Shown one piece after another: positions 45,728 through 57,125 of a DNA stretch of 64,000 bases. Both the position numbers and the translations under genes were made by a program. Within the stretch, counting starts at the first letter, position 1. Every line of letters begins with the position of its first letter. Source of the DNA: Eustoma russellianum (Eukaryota; Streptophyta; Magnoliopsida; Gentianales; Gentianaceae); NCBI GenBank assembly GCA_036186865.1, contig AP025040.1, forward strand, positions 35,796,397 through 35,860,396, in the 5' to 3' direction. The notes under the pieces are model-generated. The model worked only from the letters and a program-made list of their open reading frames with translations. It was not told the DNA's origin and did no database searches.

Positions 45728-45982
45728 TTACAAAATACTTAATAATTTGTAAGAAAGATTACTTACAAACAACACAATTCGTATTTGAAATGTTTTAGTG
45801 CCCCTAATTGTTCCTTTCCCAATAACCTTTTCTTTGTTGTCACCGGATGTCCCTTTTTCTCCATTTTCAACATGTTCAACTTCGGTGAATAGTTTGGGGT
45901 TGCCTGTCATGTGCCTTGAACACCCGGTATCTAGTAACCACTTAGATTCTTTGGTTTTGTCTCCTTGTTGGCTTCTTTGCAA
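45728..45982 (-). pseudogene. CopS protease
   Basis: The minus-strand frame has WLLDTGCSRHMTGNPKLF, the Ty1/copia aspartic protease active site (DTG) in its usual context, and ends YKLLSIL (normally NLLSISQL). It is separated from integrase by stops. Confidence 0.85.
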
Positions 45983-45999
45983 TTTACCTACAATGGAGA

Positions 46000-47196
46000 C
46001 AAACTTTTAGGTACCCTTTATTTGGGTCCTTAAAGGCATCACCCTTTTTTATATACCCTTTGGGTATCCAAACTTGGATTACCTTCTGGGCACATATTTG
46101 ACATTATTATAAGTTGAATAATACAAAGTATTTTAATGTATTTGTCCATTCCATTTAGAAGATGATACATTATACATGTTATATCTTGGTTGATGAGTTC
46201 TAGTTGATTTTGATATGAAATGTGAGATATATAATTATGTTTCTTGAATGGCGCCATGTATGATGTACATTCTTTCTTATAAGTCTTATAAGGGGGATAT
46301 GTAAGCTGCCTATATTTAGGTTTATAATAAGTTGGATGCATTTAATTTTGTCTAGATACATTTGTATTCATATAGGCATAATTTCTAGGTGGTCTAGATG
46401 CAAAGTTTTGCCTAGTTGCTTTTGTGGGTACATGTTGTATTTTTACTTTAGGAATTGAATAAGAAGTATGCAAAGTTGAATTTAATTTAGTTGCCTTATA
46501 AGCTTGCTTAGTACTTGATGAAACAAACTTAGTATTTTTATCTACTTTGACATTTTCTTCTATATATATAAATGCTGTTTTATTTTTGTGATGATATGAG
46601 TGTGTCTAACATATTAGTTCTCGACTTAAATTGTTCGAAACATTTTTTCTAAGTCTAGTTTAGAAGATTTAAGTTGCGCTATCTCATTTTCACAACTATC
46701 TACTTTATCTTTTAGCATGCTATTTTCGGTTTTCAATGTTTGTTCATTTTTCCTATGTGACTCAATTACAATCTCTAATGAATCAAGAGAATTTGATGAC
46801 TCCTATTTGAAAGACTCTAATTGATTAGAAAGTTCCAAGTTGGTTGTCTTCAACTTGTCATTTTATTCAAATAGTTTCTTTTTCTCTTTTGACAACTTTT
46901 TACATTTAGCATGCATTTTCATAAATTCATCATACATTTCATCGAAAGCCATCTCGTTATCAGAATCAAAATTGGGGGTTGATGTTGCCTCTTTCGCAGA
47001 CTTTGAGTACACTCCTTTATGAGGGATTGATGACATGATGTATGATTTTGGATGAATACCTTGAATCCTAATCAAATGGTAGCAAATGCTCCAAACCTTT
47101 GATTTGGGATATGCAGGCTACAATAACTTCTTGCTGATATGCCTTGTCCTCTTAGTGGGGTGTGAAACCTTGCTTCTTAGAGTGGTGTTTGCCTGA
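46000..47196 (-). pseudogene. CopS gag remnant, N-terminus missing
   Basis: The frame 47075-46863 has GVYSKSAKEATSTPNFDSDNEMAFDEMYDEFMKMHAKCKKLSKE, followed in the same region by coiled-coil-like sequence to about 46610, resembling the C-terminal part of SIRE-type gag. The N-terminal gag domain and zinc knuckle are not found, and only about 120 bp separate the PBS from this piece, so the 5' interior is deleted. 46341-46039 is a Tyr/Lys-rich open stretch of the same region. Confidence 0.65.
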
Positions 47197-47209
47197 CTCT
47201 GATACCAAT
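47197..47209 (-). other. Primer-binding site of CopS
   Basis: The plus strand reads CTCTGATACCAAT; on the element strand ATTGGTATCAGAG follows the LTR end CCAACA directly. tRNA-Met type. Confidence 0.93.
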
Positions 47210-48224
47210 TGTTGGACCATACACCTGCAATAAACACCACTAGAAGGGGAGGGTGAATAGCGGTTAGCGGAAATTACACTACTACCCTTGAATAAAAATC
47301 CCCTTTGAAAACAGAATCTGAGACCTACAAGATTCAATATCCGTTTTTGAATAATTCAAAGGCCAGTGTACACAACTCCAAAAATTATAAAACTTTCCAG
47401 AACTCAACTTCAATATATTGACTAGATCTGTCCGCAAAGGATCTAAAAATAAGATCGTTTGACCCTTCAAACAAATAAAAAGATTCAGATAGTTAATCTG
47501 GATGGAATAGTGCTGAATTTTGAAAATGTGTATCTCTTTAATTACTCAGGCAAAAAGGTTGATCTTTATCTCAAAACACTCCTTAGGATGTCTAATTTAA
47601 GTTTCCAAAAGGCCTTGACCTGAAACTATGCTTGAAAACATCAGAATGCAAGTTTTCTAAAACTGGTCAGATTGCAACAAGAATGGAGCAATTATCTTTC
47701 AAAGACTGAAAGACTAACTTTCCTTTGCTCAAATCAAGTGATTCTTGTTGATAATAAAAGCTAACAGTATGAAATATAACTCTACCAAAAATCTCAAATG
47801 TTGAAAGTGTTTTGCTATTTTTTCAAGATGTGTGAAATTGAGTGAAAACTGTAGAGAGAACGAACAGAAAAAAGTAAAGAAAAGAAGACAAAAACACCAA
47901 AGATTTATCCTAGTTCGGTCAATGTGACCTACTCTAGTCCCAAGGAACACCTTTCCTTGGATTTTACTATGGAATGAACACAAATACAACAAAAACCAAG
48001 CTTGATCCTTGGGTTAAACACCAACCATATTCAAGACTCGGATGATCACCTCTATGCAACTTTTTGTTGCAACACCTCTACCAACTATTGATGTACCCTT
48101 ATAAATTTGCCTAATCAATCTTAAAAATGAAACACAAGAGCATGTAGCTATACAACAAATATCACAAGAACGTCATGGCTACACAAAGAATGAATCAAGA
48201 ATGAAGAGATTCTTCACCTTGCCT

Positions 48225-48235
48225 CCTATTTATAG
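48225..48235 (-). promoter_or_regulatory. TATA box of the CopS 5' LTR
   Basis: The element strand reads CTATAAATAGG, a strong plant TATA box, followed by AAGGTGAAGAATC. The equivalent site in the 3' LTR is removed by the LINE insertion. Confidence 0.8.
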
Positions 48236-49379
48236 TGTGAAATAGGATTTGAAGATAAGACCTCTAATGTGTCAACATCTTCATCATCAACTCTTAGTTG
48301 TCTTCACATCATTGGTTAGCAACATAAACACCTTGTACATTTGGCAACATGGAGAAGAATGATTGGTCCACCTTGGAATTCTTATGTTGGCCGATTTTTC
48401 CATTATGGAATTGTCTTGATTATCCTTTGCAAAATGAAGATATTAAGAAGGCATTTTCTACAAGAATTCCTCAACTCCTTGGCACCAGAATAGGCCAAGT
48501 GATGGCTGAAAATTTTGGATAAAATCAACTCCAACAACCTCAAACTAGCCGTTGCCTTTAGCTTTGAAATTTCCAATTGCCAACTAGCTTGTATTTGATT
48601 TGTCCACTTGTACACATGTTATAAAATGAGTAAGAAACCTTCTCCACCTGATGATGCACGTTTTTGAGGCTGTTTATATGTGTACAAACTCAGATTTTTG
48701 AAGAGAAAATAATAAATAAGAGTTGACAAGACTATGTCAACATATAATCCAAAATTCCCATATTTTTTCTCCTTGTATGTGGTGATGAATTTTGCACCAA
48801 TAACACCTTCGAATTCTCTGTCAAAATATAAATGAGATCCTCCAATAACACATATATAAGAATCTTCAAGAAAAACTAGAATGTGACATCGAATACCGTC
48901 AAATATCCCGCTACCGTCGATAATATCACCAAATGCGAAAATAGTATAGAAAACCATGATATATTCTTCAAGAACACCATAAATAAGCTCCATAATACAG
49001 ACAATAAGATACTCAAGAGATGTTCTTGAGTAAAATGACAAAATTGCCACTGGAGGTAAAATGACCAAAATGCCCCTAGTAATAGAAAACTCCGAAAATA
49101 ACATTGATAGTCAGAAATAAATATGAAAAAACTTTCATAGTGATGAATAAGAAATAATAAAGTCCTTGTATCATTTTCACCATGTCAAGTACCTACAAGA
49201 ACTCAAAATACCACTTTTCCCCATTCTGGTAAGTTGTAGAAACTTTCAAGGCACATTATTGACAAGATATATTTATATTCATTAAAAACACTTAATAACA
49301 ACATGATAAACATATGTGAAGCATGTGCAAATTAAAACAACCATTTTATCATGTCTTAGAAAAAAATTTCTAAAAACCC

Positions 49380-49585
49380 TTGAGATCGATCAATCGAAGA
49401 ATCTCTGCTTGAGAGATCGATGTCTCACAGTGAGGTTCAGACTTATTCTCTTACCTATATCGATTGATCGATGTGTCTCAGGTTTAGAGATCGATGTCTT
49501 ATAGTAAAGTTTGGGATTTTCCCTGCCTTACTTTGATCGATTGATGTAGGGATCGATGTCTCTTGCCTGAGAGATCGATGTCATT
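49380..49585 (-). repeat. CGATC palindrome cassette in the CopS 5' LTR
   Basis: Repeated gagatcgatgtct and (a/t)cgat(c/t)gatcgatgt words, as in 31905-32130 but more decayed. Confidence 0.78.
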
Positions 49586-49710
49586 TTTCTTCTCTTATTT
49601 GATATATTTCAAAACTCTTCATCATTTGTAACAACATGTGTGATATTCTTATGTTTTCAACTTAAAATCATGACTTTGAAAATTATCCAAACATATTTCT
49701 CAACAGCCTC

Positions 49711-50575
49711 TTCACAAAATTATTGTCTCGCCCTCAGATTGTTGACATTGCCCGATTTCCAGATGTCCAAATCAGGCAAGCCCTCTTTTTTTATATAAAA
49801 GAACCGACCCTTTCAATTATTGGTAAAGGTCGGTATACTCACAACAGAGTTATACTCACTATTAGAGGCTCGTATGCTGAAATAGTAACAACTATCTGAT
49901 GATTTACATACGAAAATCACTTGAAAGGTTCTAAGATCGAACTTAGCCCTGACTACCTTCAAGAAAAGAAGAAAACAAATGATGTCCTTCAGGCCATTGG
50001 GCTTACTTTGTGGCAGCTTAAGCCTATAGAACTCTAAGATCACTCTTAAAGGCTCAAAAATAGGCAAATAGAACCCAGACCTAAAGTACTCCTCGTAAAC
50101 TGCTTCATAGCCCATGAGAGGATCGTATGCAGTCTGACCAGGAAAGGGCAGGAGAGGACTAAAGGAATCCAGATCTATTTTATACACTCGCAGATGTGAG
50201 TGAGATCTGCAGCAGTCAAAGTGCAAATGGCTTCTTGCACTTGAGCAGAAGGAGGCCCCCTATAAAATACCCTAAAAGAAGAAGGAGAAGTTCCATGCAG
50301 AACAGAAGGATTCACAGTTGCTGGAGTAGGGGCAACATTCTCCTGCTCCGACGAAGAGACTGTCAGAGCAATAGCTCCCCTATGCTCAGCATCCCTGCTG
50401 GGCCCAGCAAGATCATAGCAACCTTACACAGCCTCTGAAGAGGAGGAGCGTCGTCGCTGGAAGCTGTTCTCTCCAACGAAGGCGAAGAACTATCATTCCC
50501 TGCGCCATCGCCAGTATTAGAAGCAGCCTTAGAAATGTTCTAAGAATCAGCAGCAGAAGAAGAAATAATGGCCAT
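49711..50575 (-). pseudogene. N-terminal part of the RetR antisense ORF (plant gypsy-transposon-like domain)
   Basis: The antisense gene begins at ATG 50575 in a good Kozak context (ACCATGG) with a Ser/Ala/Asp-rich start, then stops. The frame 50226-49813 reads GYEAVYEEYFRSGFYLPIFEPLRVILEFYRLKLPQ...GLKDIICFLLF, then CYYFSIRAS and a KGRFFYI after one stop. This pattern resembles the plant 'putative gypsy type transposon' domain (Pfam PF04195) found in antisense ORFs and free genes related to Tat-type elements. It continues at 26248 after removal of CopS. Function unknown. Inactivated here by stops and insertions. Confidence 0.65.
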
Positions 50576-50941
50576 GGTTAAAGGAAAAACTTACAAGTGA
50601 AGAGGAGAAGAAGACTGCCAGAGAAGGAGGAAAGCAGAGAAGGCAAAGAGGAATTCGAATGAAATAAATGGACCCTTCAATAAACCGCAGCAGATGCTTT
50701 TCTAACCCTGGCTCATAAATCCAAACGACTCCTCGTAAAGGCCGCCATTAAAGGCCTCAACTGTCAGGAATATAATGATTGACTCTTCAGAATTTACACA
50801 AGCATCCGCTTTTTTATTAATTACCTGACGCTGCCCAATCAGAATCGGACACGTCAACACTCAGCTGAGCAGCGCACCTTGGTCTGAATAGATTAGCCTA
50901 TCCCTGCTGGTCAGCTTGGCCAGGCTAATTTGTGGGGCATG
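50576..50941. other. RetR 3' interior: upstream of the antisense ORF, ending in a polypurine tract
   Basis: No ORF. On the minus strand this is the candidate promoter/leader region of the antisense ORF. Its right end (tgtggggcatg, 50931-50941) is a modest polypurine tract before the RetR 3' LTR. Confidence 0.55.
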
Positions 50942-51651
50942 TGATGAACCCAGAAACTAGCTGCTGAATACAACAAATTATTTCCATGTCAGTCAGCAAT
51001 AGTCAACGTTGCTAGGCTCCACTGCTGGTCAAGGCTCAGGTTGGCCGGGCCAATCCAATGTTATCCTCCGAACTAGCGAGCTAGCTCATCCTAGAAGGTG
51101 AGATTCATCACTGCGATGTGGTCAGTTCAGCTCGGCCAAGCAAACATCCTAGTGGATCAGCTCAGATCAACCAAGGAATGAAAGATAGTGCCCTTCAGTT
51201 CAGCACATCCAAATAATATGAGCAGATCAAGACAGTGCTTTCCCTGGATCAGCTCGCCAAGAACACCTAGGTCAACACCTTCCAGACCAGACCGTCTAGC
51301 TCGGCAGAGCCCTCTTGGTCAACTTCGGACATGCTACCCTCACCTCGGTTTCCTAGCTGAATTGCTCAAGCAGTACCTCAGTTTGTCATGGCATGCTTAG
51401 GCAGACTCCTGCCACCCAACAACCTTGGCCATACAGCGTAATGCGCGGCAACACATGGCCATCATGCAAACTGGGACTGCCAACAGCACAGCCATTTGTT
51501 TCCACGTGCCTACCATGCATAAGAGAGCGGCCATCAATGCAGCCACATGTTGCCGCGTGGCAACGATGCAGGCAAGAACTGTCACTAAGGCAGCCAAGTG
51601 TCATCACTATATAGCACCTGGCCATGCAGCCTTCTACTTCAAAATCTAAAA
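50942..51651 (+). repeat. RetR 3' LTR, first part
   Basis: TGATGAACCC... aligning with 17173-17882. It breaks at the TATA box, where TekB inserted. The last five bases (TAAAA, 51647-51651) are the left TSD of TekB. Confidence 0.9.
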
Positions 51652-52336
51652 TGTAGCGCTCTGGCCCGGCCAGCGGACCCGAACCGGTGCACCCGTCGTA
51701 GCCTGCTAAGAGGACTACCAGACATCACTACTCTCACATACTCATCATCGCTTACGTAAGAGAAATAAGCGCAGAGACACTGTTAAATAAAAAAATCTCA
51801 ATCAATTGAAACTATACTCCCAAAAGCATAAATAAATACAACTGTTTATGGACGCAGCCATCTAACCCTCAGCTGAATGAAAGAAAGTTAAAATAATAAG
51901 AAACATCCTATAACAATTCCTAATATAGACTCTAAACACCCCATTCAACACACTCGCCGTAGTCCTCAATGAAAATCATATCATACTCGGGTTCATCTGC
52001 AAAACAACAGGGTAGAACCTTTACCGAAAACGCTAGCAAGTAACCCGCTTATAAGACATACAGGATCATCACATGGCAAGACATGAGTGAATATCAATAT
52101 CAAGGGGAATAGGGGCACATGTCCTGAGTTGTTCAAAAGTTCTGATTTACTTGCATAGTAAAAGAAAAGAACAAGTAACACGCAAGCAAACAACGATTCA
52201 CTTACATAACATTCATACCGAAACAAAACATATGATGCATGCCATTTCAAATCATGCTCTACACTACACAGTCACAAGTGTTTGTGCAATACTTTTCAAA
52301 ACAGTGCAATGCATGTCACAATGCTCGGCCATATAA

Positions 52337-52553
52337 CTTTATACCCTGTGATGGGTCACAGCTTGTCTTTATGTCCTGTGACACATCACAGCTTAACTTT
52401 ATACCCTGTAATGATCCACAGCTTGTCTTTATACCCTGTGTCACATTAAAGCTCACTTTATACCCTGTGATGGCTACAGCTTGTCTTTATACCCTGTAAC
52501 ACATCACAGCTCATTTCACAAAGGACTTTATACCCTGTGCCCAAGAACAGCTC
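52337..52553 (-). promoter_or_regulatory. Hairpin + GGTATAAAG array (TekB 3' LTR)
   Basis: Seven units of roughly 30 bp. On the element strand each is CTGTG-loop-CACAG (or a close variant) followed by GGTATAAAG. One unit reads GGACATAAAG. Stem sequence differs from the TekA CCGTG/CACGG units but the layout is the same. Confidence 0.6.
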
Positions 52554-52969
52554 TTAACAAAACATAAGCAAATGCAAGTGCCATGATGCAAAGATGCACA
52601 TTCACATGCCATTCAATCATTTTAGACTCATCTCATTCACACATTCAAGCGTATCATTACATGCTCAGGCCTACTTCACATAAACATTCATATTAGGAAC
52701 ATAAAGGACAAACTAGACAATCTCACACGCTCCATTTAAACCTTACCGAAACCTCAAGCATTCATTCTTAGCCCCTTAGACCATCCACACTGAAGCCTAG
52801 TACGAATACTTCGTGAAATCTCTAACGCTGGTTCACCATCTTAAGACACGTTCCCAAGACTTAAACTGACCTCAAGCACGCCCTAAAAAGCCTCTAATGT
52901 CATCCAATCGGTCCTCTAACTTCCCTTTCTCTCTTCTATTTTTCCCAAGAAACTGGTTGACATCATACC

Positions 52970-53215
52970 CTACATCGATTGATCGATGTGGCTTCATCCC
53001 CTAACATCGATCGATCGAAGTCCGCCAGAAAACTTTTTGTCTCACATCAGTCGATCCCTCTGCCTACATCGATCGATCGAAGTGACTTCATACCTAACTT
53101 CGATTAATCGAAGTCCGTCAGAAACTTTCTGTCTCACATCAATCTCTCATTCTCCCTTCATTTATCGATCGATGTACATCATTCGATGACATCGATCGAT
53201 CGATGTCCATGATTT
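52970..53215 (-). repeat. CGATCGAT palindrome cassette (TekB 3' LTR)
   Basis: Includes the perfect 18-bp palindrome ACATCGATCGATCGATGT (53189-53206), ACATCGATCGATCGAAGT and several decayed forms spaced by 'gacttcataccc' and 'cagaaactttctgtctcacatc'. Confidence 0.83.
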
Positions 53216-54025
53216 CCAGAAAAGAACTTTGTGCTTTCTGCAGAAACTGCAGAACCAAACCTTCAACCATTCCCAAACTCCATCCCAATTATTCTAGGCC
53301 TAATCTCTGCTATCATCTCATAAATTGAACACTACACACATACATAGCAAAGATTCAAGCCTAGAACTCGAGGATTTAGACCCTATTAGCCCAAAGATCT
53401 CACCTTTCACCCTCAAACCCTAACAAGCAATAAAATTGCAGCAAAGGGAATTCAAGGGATAGAGATTTGCAGGAATTCATATATTCATCACATCAAACTG
53501 GATTTTCAACGTACCATGGCCAAAATATCAAATCCGAAACACAAAAATTGTACAGAATTCACATATAGATAAACAAGGGTATAATACTGCATGGTGATCC
53601 AATTTTGATACAGAAGTAAGGCCTTTTTTCTTCACAAATCGTAAGAACTTACAGGAAAGTTACTTGCCTTTGATTCTGATACTCGGATTGGGAAACAAAC
53701 GGGGATTTGGATGGATTCCTGAAGGCTGTTTCCCTCGCATAGTGCTTGTGGAAGTCGACTGGCTTGAGGGAGGAGGAGGAGTCAACGTTTTCTGAGATGA
53801 AAGTGGGGGAAACTGACGCTCCTTTTCAATTTTATTATGGGGAAGGGCAAAACTGGAATTTCTAAATTGTATTTTACTTAAATCCTTTTTTTAATTCTTA
53901 AATTCTAATATTTATTCCAAAATTAATTGATTAAATTTCTTCTCTTATTTAATTAAGTTCCGGAGGGTGCGGGGCATAACATTTCATCCCCCTTAAAAAA
54001 AATTCGTCCTCGAAACTGATGTACC

Positions 54026-54388
54026 TTATTGGAAGAGGTATGGATACAACTTCTTCATCTGCTCCTCAAGTTCCCAGGTGGCTTCTCGCTCCGTATGATT
54101 ACTCCAATGAATCTTGACATACGGAATCACACGTTTGCGTAGGACTTGATCCTTCCTATCTACAATCTTCACGGGGCATTCTTCATACGTGATATCATCC
54201 TTAATCTCCAACGGTTGAGTCTCAAGAACATGACTCGGACCCGGCACGTATTTCCTCAATTGGGAAACATGAAACACATTGTGGACTTGCGGTAAAATTG
54301 GAGGCAATGCTAATCTATATGCTCTTTCACCGACTCGACCAAGCACCTCATATGGACCAATGTGCCGAGGGCTTAACTTTCCTTTCAT
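54026..54388 (-). pseudogene. TekB integrase C-terminus and chromodomain
   Basis: The open stretch starts KGKLSPRHIGPYEVLGRVG and ends with a Tekay-type chromodomain (VKIVDRKDQVLRKR...EATWELEEQMKKLYPYL). It is cut off from the integrase core by frame changes at 54389-54543. Confidence 0.88.
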
Positions 54389-54543
54389 TTCGAATCTCGC
54401 AACACCTTCGTGGGTGAAACTTGCAGATAAACCCTTTCACCTACCTCGAACTCCAAGGGCCTTCTTTTAGAATCCGCCCAACTCTTACCGTGATCTTGCG
54501 CCACCTTTAGTCTCTCTCTTATGATCTTCACTTTTCCAATAGT

Positions 54544-55260
54544 CTACTCAATCAACTCTGGTGCAGTGATCGTCCTTTCCCCAACTTCATCCCAACAAAC
54601 TGGGCACCTGCACTTCCGTCCGTATAGAGCCTCAAATGGAGCCATACCAATCGCACTGTGGTGACTATTATTGTATGAGAATTCCATCAGCTTCAACATG
54701 TTATCCCAGTTCCCTTTAAAATCCAACGCGCATGCTCTCAGCATGTCCTCCAAGGTTTGGATGGTCCTCTCAGACTGTCCATCCGTCTGAGGGTGGTAAG
54801 CTGTGCTCATCCTTAGATCAGTGTCCATAGCTTTTTGAAAAGCCGTCCAAAACTTAGAAGTGAACCTGGGATCACGGTCCGACACAATACTGATGCGAAC
54901 TCTATGCAAACTCACAATGTTATCCACGTATGTGCTTGTTAATTTCTCATAAGAGGTACCGTTTGGCATAGCCAGGAAATGCGCTGTCTTCGTCAAGCGA
55001 TCCACAATCACCCAAATCATCTCATTCTCACTTCTGGTTCTGGGCAACCCCATCACGAAGTCCATAGTCACATGTTCCCACTTCCATTCTGGGATCTCTA
55101 GTTGCATCATCAAACCGCCAGGTCGCTGATGCTCCGCTTTGACCTGCTGACATATCAGACACCTCTCAACATATTATGCAATACTTCTCTTCATCCCTAT
55201 CCACCAATAATTCTCTTTGAGGTCCTTATACATTTTAGTGCTTCCGGGGTGGTTAGACAA
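54544..55260 (-). pseudogene. TekB integrase core
   Basis: Frame 55113-54544 has TMDFV, VSDRDPRF and GQSERT (complete D-D-E), then FEALYGRKCR. The zinc finger upstream (HNSRLSNHPGS ... CLICQQ) is split by a stop near 55173. Confidence 0.88.
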
Positions 55261-55871
55261 CCTTGAGTTATGAGCTTCACTTAGCAATCCCCTTCGAAGC
55301 TCTTCGTTGTCTGGTACGCATAGCCGGTTCTGAAACCATAGACTTCCATCTTCTCTCAACTGAAAATCTCTTACTGGTCCCATGTTCAATTGGTCACGGA
55401 CTCCCTTCAGTGACACATCATTATACTGAGCTTCTTTAATCCTGTCTACTAATCCGGGGGTTATAGACAAGGCTGTAAGGACATTAGCTACTGAGTCTAC
55501 AACATCCATCCCAAACTCTTCAATCTCCCGCTCCAATGGGGACTGTCCTGCATGGCTAGACTTTCTGCTCAAAGCGTCTGCCACTCTATTGGCTTTACCC
55601 AGGTGATAGTTGATGGTTAAGTCATAATCCTTAAGTAACTCCAACCATCTCCTCTGTCTCATATTCAGCTCGTTTTGCGAAAATAAATATTTCAGGCTCT
55701 TATGATCAGTGAACACTGCACACTTTTCCCCATATAAGTAGTGTCTCCAAATATTAAGGACAAACACTGCTGCTGCGAGCTCCAAGTCATGCTTCGGGTA
55801 ATTCTGTTCATAAGGTTTCAGCTGTCTCGAAGCGTAAGAAATAACTCGTCCATTTTGCATCAGGACACAAC
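55174..55871 (-). pseudogene. TekB RNase H (post-intron part)
   Basis: Starts CVLMQNGRVISYASRQLKP after the intron acceptor and includes DLELAA, FTDHKS and VADALSRK. The frame runs open to 55174, where a stop interrupts the integrase zinc finger. The first catalytic Asp lies across the intron, in the preceding exon (near 55960). Confidence 0.88.
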
Positions 55872-55943
55872 CTACAAACAGAAATTTAGTTCACGTCTAG
55901 TATATATATACAATACAACAGTTGTAATTATATATATATATAC
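55872..55943 (-). other. Putative intron 2 of TekB
   Basis: 72 nt on the minus strand: CTAG/GTATATATAT...TTCTGTTTGTAG/GTTGTG. It sits at the same codon (KGLG-CVLMQ) as in TekA but its internal sequence is unrelated, apart from the splice ends. Confidence 0.85.
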
Positions 55944-56997
55944 CTAGTCCTTTCTTGGACGCATCACTATAGATCATGAAGCCATCGGTGCCGGAGGGTT
56001 GTGCCAACACCGGGGCCGTGATCAATCTCTTTTTGAGTTCAGAGAAGCTCTGCTCGCATTCTGCAATCCACTCAAACTTAGTTTTCTTCTGGGTAAGTCA
56101 GCTCAATGGAACTGCAATTGCTGACAATCCTTCAACAAACTTCCTATAGTAGCCTGCTAGGTCTAGGAAGCTTCTGACTTCTGTTACATTCCTAGGTCTT
56201 AGCCATTCCATGATGGCTTCCACCTTCTTAGGATCCACCGAAATTCCATCCTCAGAAATCACGTGCCCAAGAAAAGTCACGCTCCTTAGCAAAAATTCAC
56301 ACTTGCTTTCTCAGAATCTCCAACACCACTCTCAAATACTCCGTATGGTATTGCTCATCAGGGGAGTAAACCAAAATGTCATCAATGATCACCACCACAA
56401 ACTGATCTAGCTGCTCTCGGAATACGGTGTTCATTAAATCCATAAAAGCTGTTGGGGCATTAGTCAATCCAAAAGGCATCATCAAAAACTCATAATGCCC
56501 ATATCGAGTACGGAGGTTGTTTTAGGGACATCCCCTGCTTTCACAAGCAACTGATGGTACCCCTAACGAAGATCGATTTTTGAAAACCATCTCGCACCCT
56601 TCAACTGATCAAATAAGTCCTCAATCCTTGGCAGTGGATACTTATTCTTGATTGTGATCTTGTCCAGCTCTCTGTAATCTATACATAATCTCAAACTGCC
56701 ATCCTTCTTCTTGACAAATAAAACAGGGGCTCCCCAGGGTCATACACTGGGACGAATCAGCTTCTTGTTCAACAACTCCTGTAATTGTCCCTTTAACTCC
56801 TTAATTTCAGCTGGGGCCATCTTGTAAGGTGCCTTAGATATAGGCTCAGCTCCTGGAATCAAGTTAATTTCGAACTCCACTTCTCTTGGTGGGGGTACTC
56901 CAGGCAAATCATCTGGAAATACGCCCTTGAATTCGTTGATCACCGGAATCTGATCAATAGAGGGAATATCTTGCTTAGCATCCATAGCATAAACCAT
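55944..56997 (-). pseudogene. TekB reverse transcriptase
   Basis: Pieces 56997-56740 (IPVINEFKGVFPDDLPGVPPPREVEFEI...), 56485-56297 (MPFGLTNAPTAFMDLM, IDDILVYSPDEQ) and 56292-56098 (SVTFLGHVISEDGISVDPKK) are collinear with TekA RT but separated by stops and frameshifts. Confidence 0.88.
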
Positions 56998-57125
56998 AAA
57001 TCACTCTGCTACCTTTTGCAAAGCCTTGAAAGCCTTCACCGCAGTCAAATAAATTTTCTTGGGGGCCTTTGTCAGCTTGATATTTTCTGGAACCATCATT
57101 TCATTCATCTCGGGATCCTAAACGG

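Larger units (their letters stand above)
26249..49705 (-). mobile_element. CopS: minus-strand SIRE-type Ty1/copia element carrying nested insertions
   Basis: The left (3') LTR 26249-32222 is interrupted by a LINE and the right (5') LTR is 47210-49705. The TSD GCCTC is perfect (26244-26248, 49706-49710). The PBS complement CTCTGATACCAAT (47197-47209) abuts the right LTR, and a PPT complement TTCTCCCCTTTTT (32223-32235) abuts the left. Coding order on the minus strand is gag remnant, protease, integrase, RT, RNase H, the Ty1/copia order. The gag C-terminus and integrase fit the SIRE/Maximus lineage. All ORFs are broken. TekA2 (32416-42623) sits between RNase H and the PPT. Confidence 0.93.
47210..49705 (-). 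repeat. CopS 5' LTR (right, intact)
   Basis: 2,496 bp, element-strand TGTTGAGAAATATG...GGTCCAACA. Partner of 26249-32222. Several percent divergence by eye. Contains the CGATC cassette (49380-49585) and the TATA box at 48225-48235. Confidence 0.95.
51652..53981 (-). repeat. TekB 3' LTR
   Basis: 2,330 bp, element-strand TGTTATGCCCC...GCGCTACA. Contains the CGATC palindrome cassette (52970-53215) and hairpin array (52337-52553), in the same order as the cassette and array of TekA LTRs. Confidence 0.93.
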
